Assembly: GCA_019925105.1 (NCBI GenBank)
Contig: JAHGAU010000003.1
Coordinates: 248,001-312,000 of the forward strand
Length of the DNA stretch: 64,000 nt
Source: Niebla homalea
Lineage: Eukaryota > Ascomycota > Lecanoromycetes > Lecanorales > Ramalinaceae
Reading direction: 5' to 3'
Shown here: positions 58,978 to 64,000 of the stretch, piece by piece
Numbering within the stretch: the stretch's first letter is position 1
How the letters are laid out: the number at the start of each line of letters is the position of its first letter
Position numbers and translations under genes: made by a program
Notes under the pieces: generated by a model
The model's input: only the letters and a program-made list of their open reading frames with translations
The model's database searches: none
What the model was told of the DNA's origin: nothing

Positions 58978-59285
58978 ACCTCACTATCACCCTCACCGTC
59001 ACCCTCATTCTCACAGATAAACAAACCCTTCAGCAAGCCCTTCCGTAAACCCCTCCGCAAGCCCTTTAACATGAGGCCACGCCTGATCCTTATATACCCC
59101 CACCGCGAGGAACCCTAAATCATCGCGTTTTGGTAAAGGGCCTAGTGAAGGGTTTGGTAAAATGTTCAGTAAAGGGTTTACTAAAGGTAAGGGTGAGAAG
59201 GGTGAGGGTGAGGGTGCAGTTGAGGGTGGTAAGGGTGGTGTGGGTGAGAGTGAGGTGCAGGTGCAGGTGCAGGTGAGGGTGATGG
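58978..59285. repeat. Imperfect inverted repeat between modules
   Basis: The left arm (58978-59070) is rich in TCACCC and AAACCCTTC-type words. The right arm (about 59130-59285) carries the complements GAAGGGTTT and GGGTGA, so the arms can fold back on each other around about 60 bp containing TATATACCCC. The right arm decays into GGGTGA and GGTGCA tandem words. Confidence 0.6.
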
Positions 59286-60080
59286 TACAGAACATTGTAA
59301 GTACTCCTTATCCAGTGTCAACGTCTTCAGAATCCAAGCTCGGAGAGAATATTGCCCAATGAAAAGACTTCGTTTGCCTAATGCCTTTGGCCTAAATGTA
59401 CAAGCGCATCGACAATAAAGCTGTTTCTCCTGTCCACTTTAAGTCCGCCTTCGATATCAGCGCCTTACTTGCGCCTTGCTACTCCTCCTTGTTAAGCCAG
59501 ACCATGGACAGGATATTGGGTTCCTTTGCTTCAGACTTGCTCTGCCTGGTAACGTGCCGTCGCCTCGCATGCAGAACCGAAGTTCCTCTATTCTTGATCC
59601 ATCCACATTTCTCATCATATCTGTCAATAACTTGTAACTCCTGCTTGACAACATCGCTGCGCCATTCATCCGCTACAACCTTTTACCTTCAATGTCTCAT
59701 GCTTTCACAATCGTTTCTGACTTTCAAAAGGACCTGCGATACGCGAATCCTACTTAGAGCTATCGAGCTGGGGTGGTTTTAAGATCACGCCACCTTTGTT
59801 CAAGATGTCCTCTTGTCCCACCTCTATATCAACCACATCAGATGCACACAATCCTCCTGCGGTGATACCTACTATTCTGGCCATTACAGTCTGTATCTCT
59901 TCCATCCAGCCTCCTCAGATATGGCATTGCTAAGGATGAGACGTCTGTGCGGATTTCAGCCTGGTGGATGATGTTGTCAAAGAGGACATGACTTTGCCAC
60001 CTCATAACGAATCATGCATGCCAGCAACGTCTCTATGGGCGCATCCGTAGCTCACAGACATGTGTCCTTGTCGGCATGTC

Positions 60081-60087
60081 TATATAG
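60081..60087 (+). promoter_or_regulatory. TATA-like box of nuclease copy 2
   Basis: TATATAG 160 bp before the ATG of the second nuclease, matching the spacing in copy 1 (159 bp). Confidence 0.5.
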
Positions 60088-60240
60088 AGCTGCTGTCCAT
60101 CAACTTTTACCATCAGTAAGGATCGAAGCAAAGACAGCTTCTAGAACGTTTTACCAAAGAGAAGACTACCCCATCCACCACTTTTACCTTTGAGCCTACA
60201 TCATTCAGCAGCCATAACATACGGTATAACCACCATTACC

Positions 60241-61248
60241 ATGCGCTCCACAAAAGCAGCATTAATCATGGCAGTCCTGGTATGTAAATCTTGGCCAAAT
60301 CTCCTTTTTCGGTCACACTCCTCAAACTCTGGGGCGCTTCTCTATCGGGGAAGGTCTCGAGAGGTGTCCTCGCCTTGTGAATCTCATCCGATAGAAGAAT
60401 GCTGATCCTGAGATGTATACATAGGGTCCATATATCCCAAGTGTCCTCTGTACGCCAATGAACATCCCTGAGAAAGTGGGTACAGCCGCCGTCCTGACCG
60501 GGCAGATCGGTTGCAAAGCATTTGGGACACCCTATTCAAGTGACATATTCTGCTACGCGGCGTTATGTATGGGCTCTCCTGATATCCTGTATGTCCAAGC
60601 AACTATAAAAGTGATGACCCTAAAGAGATTGGAAGGCTGAAGTAAGCAACAGGACCCATGATAAGAATGATGACCGGAAAAAGGCTCGACGAAAAGAGAG
60701 TGGAAACGGAGTCAAACCGTTTACCGTCGAAAATATTGATAAGTATGGCGTGACCAGGCGCAACAACAGTGATGCTGCTTTCAAGGTTACGGACGAACAC
60801 CCTCCTGCATCTTCGAGAGAGGGTGGTACCGGAGCAATCATTCAGGGCACCACCGAAGCTGACCAAACCGGTGAGCTGGATCCATACCATCGTTGATGAT
60901 TCTTCCACATCTAGCAGCATTCTGTACTGACCTGATCATGACACAGGGCAAGGCAACTGGTTCCAAAAGGCGTGGGAGGGTGCTGGAGACGGCGATCAGG
61001 TCCGGCTTCAGATGATCAATTGGGACCCACAATTGAGGTAAGAAGATCTCTTGAGATCCAACCTTTCATGAAGGTGACTGTGACGCTAATCCTGGCACCC
61101 AAGTCCTCATTGTGAAGCAAAGTACAACACCGGGAATCCACCGGACACAACAACATGTAGCACTCAAAAGGACAGTCCTTACTATCAAATGAGCAGCGAA
61201 ACAGGGCCACATGGCAAAAAGCAATTTGATCACATCGGCAATTCGTAA
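60241..61248 (+). CDS. Secreted NucA/NucB-family deoxyribonuclease, copy 2
   Basis: Five exons: 60241-60279, 60425-60588, 60653-60870, 60947-61037, 61104-61248, giving 218 aa. Exons 1, 2 and 4 have exactly the same lengths as in copy 1 (39, 164, 91 nt), with the same phases. A signal-like MRSTKAALIMAVL is followed by GCKAFGTPYSSDIFCYAALC, HDKNDDRKKARRKESG, the core TDEHPPASSREGGTGAIIQG, QGNWFQKAWEGAGDGDQVRL and a C-terminal part with HCEAKY and TTCSTQ. Differences from copy 1: DEH instead of DEY in the core, one Cys of the N-terminal block replaced by Ser, a shorter Gly loop, and a more basic segment before the core. All splice sites are canonical and the frame is intact, so it looks functional. 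Confidence 0.8.
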
Positions 61249-61762
61249 GCATATGGTGTGCCACAATACACACAGAACATAGAATATCTCGATATTCTGC
61301 TGTCATTATAGGATTTAGCGTACAGCTTAATTGTTGCAGCGTTGACGGACGAATTGTGAGGGCTGACTACTGAGATGAAGGGGTCCCTTGTTTGATTTTT
61401 GTTTAGAATACTTCGATTTCGGCGACATGAATGTACCAATAGAATGGACGATTGGGATAGCGGAATGTGTTGGCGGTGACCTTCGCCTGAATTGGCTCCG
61501 CCCGCCAATGAGTGGCGATCTCGAAACAGTCCAAAGCATAAGGGAGCGGCTCAGGTGGTCAAGCAACATCCTCCTGACTCAACGCCGCTGCATCGCCACC
61601 CACAGCATCCTTCCGCTGCAGACTAAGCGTGCAACCACTTCTAAATAGTATGCTGCGTCCCTGGTCCACTTCTGTTAAAGCTGCAATTTTTCACCAAGCA
61701 CATCACTTTTTAACACTTCGATAATCATACCGAAGTCTTGACTTTGGCCAAGCAATATTGGC
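61249..61762. other. Spacer between nuclease and partner, module 2
   Basis: 514 bp, related to the module 1 spacer, for example CGGCTCAGGTGG near 61548 and GACTAAGCGTG near 61621. No gene seen. Confidence 0.5.
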
Positions 61763-62476
61763 ATGGCGAGAGTGGAGAATATCCTTGACTTACCTGGCCC
61801 TTATCCTGAAGAGCTCTGGCCCTTAATTTGTACCACAGAGATACCCATTGAAGTAAGCTAGGGCATCGTGGCTAGGAATCCTTTTCCTCTCGGCCATGAA
61901 GCCCCCACTATTGACTCACAGGCTGATATATGCTTCTACTTACCCGATACACAGACAATCAATAAGTTCATACTTGCATCCGAGGAATGCGCCAAACGAA
62001 TGCCAAATGTCAAAAGCCAGAGGATCAACATCTGGAGCCTCATCCTCACCCACTCCCAATCACGCGCTGACCAGCCAACTTCTGCCCCCATCCCTGAAGG
62101 CGATACCAGCACGACCTTCAAAAACGCCACACTAGATGATCTAGGTAGGTTCTGTCGAGAGCGCTTCTCCGTTAAGGAAGGTGAGACGCAACCAGAACCA
62201 CCCATTGCATCCGACAGATTTGGTGTCCTGGACGAGCGCTCTTTGCGGGACGACACGATGATGCTTGTACGCTGGGAGAAGTGGAGTGAGCCCATAGATC
62301 CCAACTGGCCGGACGACGATGATGCGTGGCGAGACCTTGAAGGGTGGGCGAATGTGCGAGTGTCATTCCGTTATGCCCCGAAAGCGGTGGGAGGCGTGAG
62401 CGAGGATCTTCAGGTTTCCGATATGAAATATAATCTGGAGGAGCGAGATGATGGGGTGTGGCTGAAGGACTCTTGA
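61763..62476 (+). CDS. Small non-secreted partner protein, copy 2
   Basis: Two exons, 61763-61852 and 61955-62476, giving 203 aa. Intron 61853-61954 is GTAAGC...ACACAG. The spliced protein reads MARVENILDLPGPYPEELWP, TINKFILASEECAKRMP, INIWSLILTHSQ, LDDLGRFCRERFSVKEGE, FGVLDERSLRDDTMMLVRW, WANVRVSFRYAPKAVGG and ends in DDGVWLKDS. It is clearly paralogous to copy 1, with the N-terminus shorter by 13 residues. Acidic, with no signal peptide or membrane span. The frame is also open from 61868 without splicing, but that start lies in the intron and lacks the conserved ELWP block. Function unknown; a nuclease-partner or inhibitor role is a hypothesis from gene order. Confidence 0.75.
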
Positions 62477-63257
62477 GCCTTGACTTGTGGAATACGTCTT
62501 TGTAATGCCGTGAGCAGACATCAATGGTATGATCCAGATAGTCGTCAATTGGGACAGAGGCCTATGGATCATCGGTAGCAAATCATCGCTCCACACTCAG
62601 ACAATCATATATAGACCCAGCCTCGCAAGTGCTGCCTTCGAATATAAAAATGGCGCAGGAAACCATTCCCAGGCCGATCTTCATGTAAGAAAACTCTCAA
62701 TCCTCTTCAATTGCTTATACCACAATATGATACAATTTTTTGCCAATCGTCATCACGGCATGGCTCAGAGCATATCTAAAGAGCAATATCTTCAGTTCAC
62801 TTCCTAGTATCAACAATGAATCTTGCATTCCTTACGCTTCTCCAAAAGCGTCTATCCACGGGAAAAATTCCACTCTCGTTGTAATCTACTCAAGAAAATC
62901 TTCCTGAAGGCTGCAAGGCCACATTGAGGGACACTTGACTAAGAACACCCTCGAAAGGGTGTAAAGTTCGTCAGAGTCTGAATAGGGGGTGGATGCCTAA
63001 GGGTAAAAATGGAAGTGTAGCTGGATATTTCCGTTCGTTGCGCAGGTACCTATATTCACAGCCTAATCGGCGGGCTTGGCCCGCCTGCGGGGTACAGGGT
63101 CAGAACGCTAAGCGCATGGCCCGCAACCCCCCGGGTATAAGCCAGTAGGCACTGTTCAGGGATTTCTAGACCTCGAGCTACCAGAGCTGGCAGGAGTATT
63201 CGACTGTTGAACGTTTCCAATGCTGATGGTCGGAGGTATCGCCACCGAAGGACAACA
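62477..63257. other. Intergenic; right flank of module 2 and LAA1 promoter
   Basis: The left part resembles DNA downstream of copy 1, such as CCAAAAGC(A/G)TCTAT. The second GC palindrome is at 63068-63085. The rest should hold the LAA1-like promoter. Confidence 0.5.
63068..63085. repeat. Palindromic GC element, copy 2
   Basis: Identical 18-mer to 58799-58816, about 4.27 kb away, placed downstream of the second partner gene. The flanking CCCGGGTATAAG is also shared. Confidence 0.85.
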
Positions 63258-64000
63258 ATGTCACAGCCTCGTATAGCCACACCATCGGCGAATGGCCAAG
63301 CCAATGGAGCTGTCCCGAAGCCTGAAGGGCCTGGCGTTCGACTTGATGTCCAGAAGCTCCATTCGTTGCCCTCGGAGCAGCAAGACCTATATCTCTTCAC
63401 ATTTGCTGTTGAGCTGGAAAGCCACGTTGCGTCGTTGAGCTATGAAGAGTTGTGCTCTCAGCAATCCCCTTTAAACCAAGAGATTCATCGGATCATCAAC
63501 CTCTCGTCCCCCGCGCCCTCGAAAGCGGTTCGAAGTAACATTGGTCGAGCATTTGGGCGCATACTAGGCAGTGGAAACAGAAAGACATTATTTGAATCTG
63601 TCAATCAACTTGTGGCAGTCATCAATGCAGGAAAGGGAGAGAAGGATCTACAAAACAGACACGCTGCTGTCCATTGCTTAGGAGAGGTTTATCGCGCAGC
63701 TGGAGATAGCGCCATCAATCTCTCGAGTCTAGCTTGCTCGAGTCTTCTCCGCCTGTTGAAGCCGGCACAGAGCCATGCCGGGCTACGGGCCGCAATACTG
63801 AGAGCTTTGACGAAGATTATTGCCTCAATTGAGAGGTCGATCGATGAGGTAGTCGCGCGCGACATTTGGAAGCAAGCCCGAAAGATCGCAGCAGACGACA
63901 GAATCCCGCTGGCTCAGGCGAGAGCTTGCGCATGCCTCGAGACTCTTGTTCGCTGCACCAATCTATTCGACACAACGAGCCACTTCGAAGATGTACGCCT
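63258..64000 (+). CDS. LAA1/HEATR5-like HEAT-repeat protein, 5' end
   Basis: Open frame from ATG 63258 past the window end (247 complete codons visible). It begins with an Asn/Gly/Pro-rich leader, then LDVQKLHSLPSEQQDLYLFT and FAVELESHVASLSYEELCSQ, followed by helical HEAT-like pairs (SNIGRAFGRILGSGNRKTLF, RHAAVHCLGEVYRAAGD, GLRAAILRALTKIIASIE). The LPSEQQDLYLxTF block is characteristic of the fungal Laa1/Sip1 and animal HEATR5 family, AP-1 accessory proteins of about 2000 aa that act in endosome-Golgi clathrin traffic. Only the N-terminus is present, so length and introns cannot be judged. Confidence 0.82.
   Translation, partial: MSQPRIATPSANGQANGAVPKPEGPGVRLDVQKLHSLPSEQQDLYLFTFAVELESHVASLSYEELCSQQSPLNQEIHRIINLSSPAPSKAVRSNIGRAFGRILGSGNRKTLFESVNQLVAVINAGKGEKDLQNRHAAVHCLGEVYRAAGDSAINLSSLACSSLLRLLKPAQSHAGLRAAILRALTKIIASIERSIDEVVARDIWKQARKIAADDRIPLAQARACACLETLVRCTNLFDTTSHFEDVR

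Larger units (their letters stand above)
58321..60240. other. Inter-module region
   Basis: No intact gene. The left part (to about 58830) aligns with DNA downstream of copy 2. The middle (58978-59285) is the imperfect inverted repeat. The right part from about 59775 aligns with DNA upstream of copy 1. A frame at 59396-59782 has no recognised content. Confidence 0.5.

Noticed and set aside
61868..61954. Upstream start (MARNPF...) for partner copy 2
   Set aside because: It lies inside the GTAAGC...ACACAG intron. The first exon at 61763-61852 carries the conserved ELWPL block shared with copy 1.
1..64000. Transposons, retroelement LTRs, CRISPR arrays, secondary-metabolite clusters
   Set aside because: No transposase, reverse transcriptase, long terminal repeats, spaced identical repeats or biosynthetic core enzyme was seen. 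The only sizeable duplication is the nuclease module.

Overview
This window is nuclear DNA from a filamentous ascomycete (Pezizomycotina), plausibly a Dothideomycete. The evidence is short GT-AG introns (mostly 47-175 nt) in most genes, intact single-copy eukaryotic housekeeping genes, a fungal-only WOPR regulator and fungal-only families such as DUF3684. No rRNA, tRNA, CRISPR array, integrase or recognisable transposon was seen. The species assignment is inference. Exon joins were made by eye from splice signals, reading phase and family conservation.

Layout, left to right. 0.5-9.1 kb: Elongator subunit ELP5, a degenerate Gly/Arg-rich frame, a low-complexity orphan and a GFA/CENP-V family enzyme. 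9.1-19.0 kb: a gene-poor stretch holding the WOPR transcription factor (RYP1/WOR1/SGE1 type) behind more than 4 kb of open upstream DNA, then cardiolipin synthase. 21-37 kb: proteasome-assembly chaperone PAC3, a frame-disrupted F-box-like gene, TRAPPII subunit TRS120, divergently a very large DUF3684 protein with an Hsp90-type ATPase domain and an HExxH motif, and a mitochondrial YebC/TACO1 protein with a short hidden first exon. 38-53 kb: two orphan membrane proteins, a GT31-like Golgi glycosyltransferase, a mitochondrial DUF1640 coiled-coil protein, CDC123 (frameshifted), CWC21, a peroxisomal enoyl-CoA isomerase, PET100 and the ribosome-biogenesis helicase ECM16/DHR1.

53-63 kb is the accessory part. 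After a four-exon secreted orphan comes a tandem duplication of a two-gene module. Each copy encodes a secreted nuclease of the NucA/NucB family (five exons, identical intron phases, a TATA box about 160 bp upstream of the ATG) followed on the same strand by a small protein with no signal peptide and no family I can name with confidence. The copies sit about 4.1-4.2 kb apart, are clearly diverged, and an imperfect inverted repeat lies between them. An 18-bp palindromic GC element sits beyond each copy. The pairing resembles the Bacillus nucA-nin (nuclease-inhibitor) pair, so a nuclease/partner or nuclease/inhibitor system is the most interesting hypothesis here. The window ends inside the first exon of an LAA1/HEATR5 homologue.

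A genome-style feature also stands out: in many genes, on both strands, third codon positions are C-rich in the 5' part and G-rich in the 3' part, with a fairly sharp switch. It predicts coding strand and supports some otherwise orphan ORFs.
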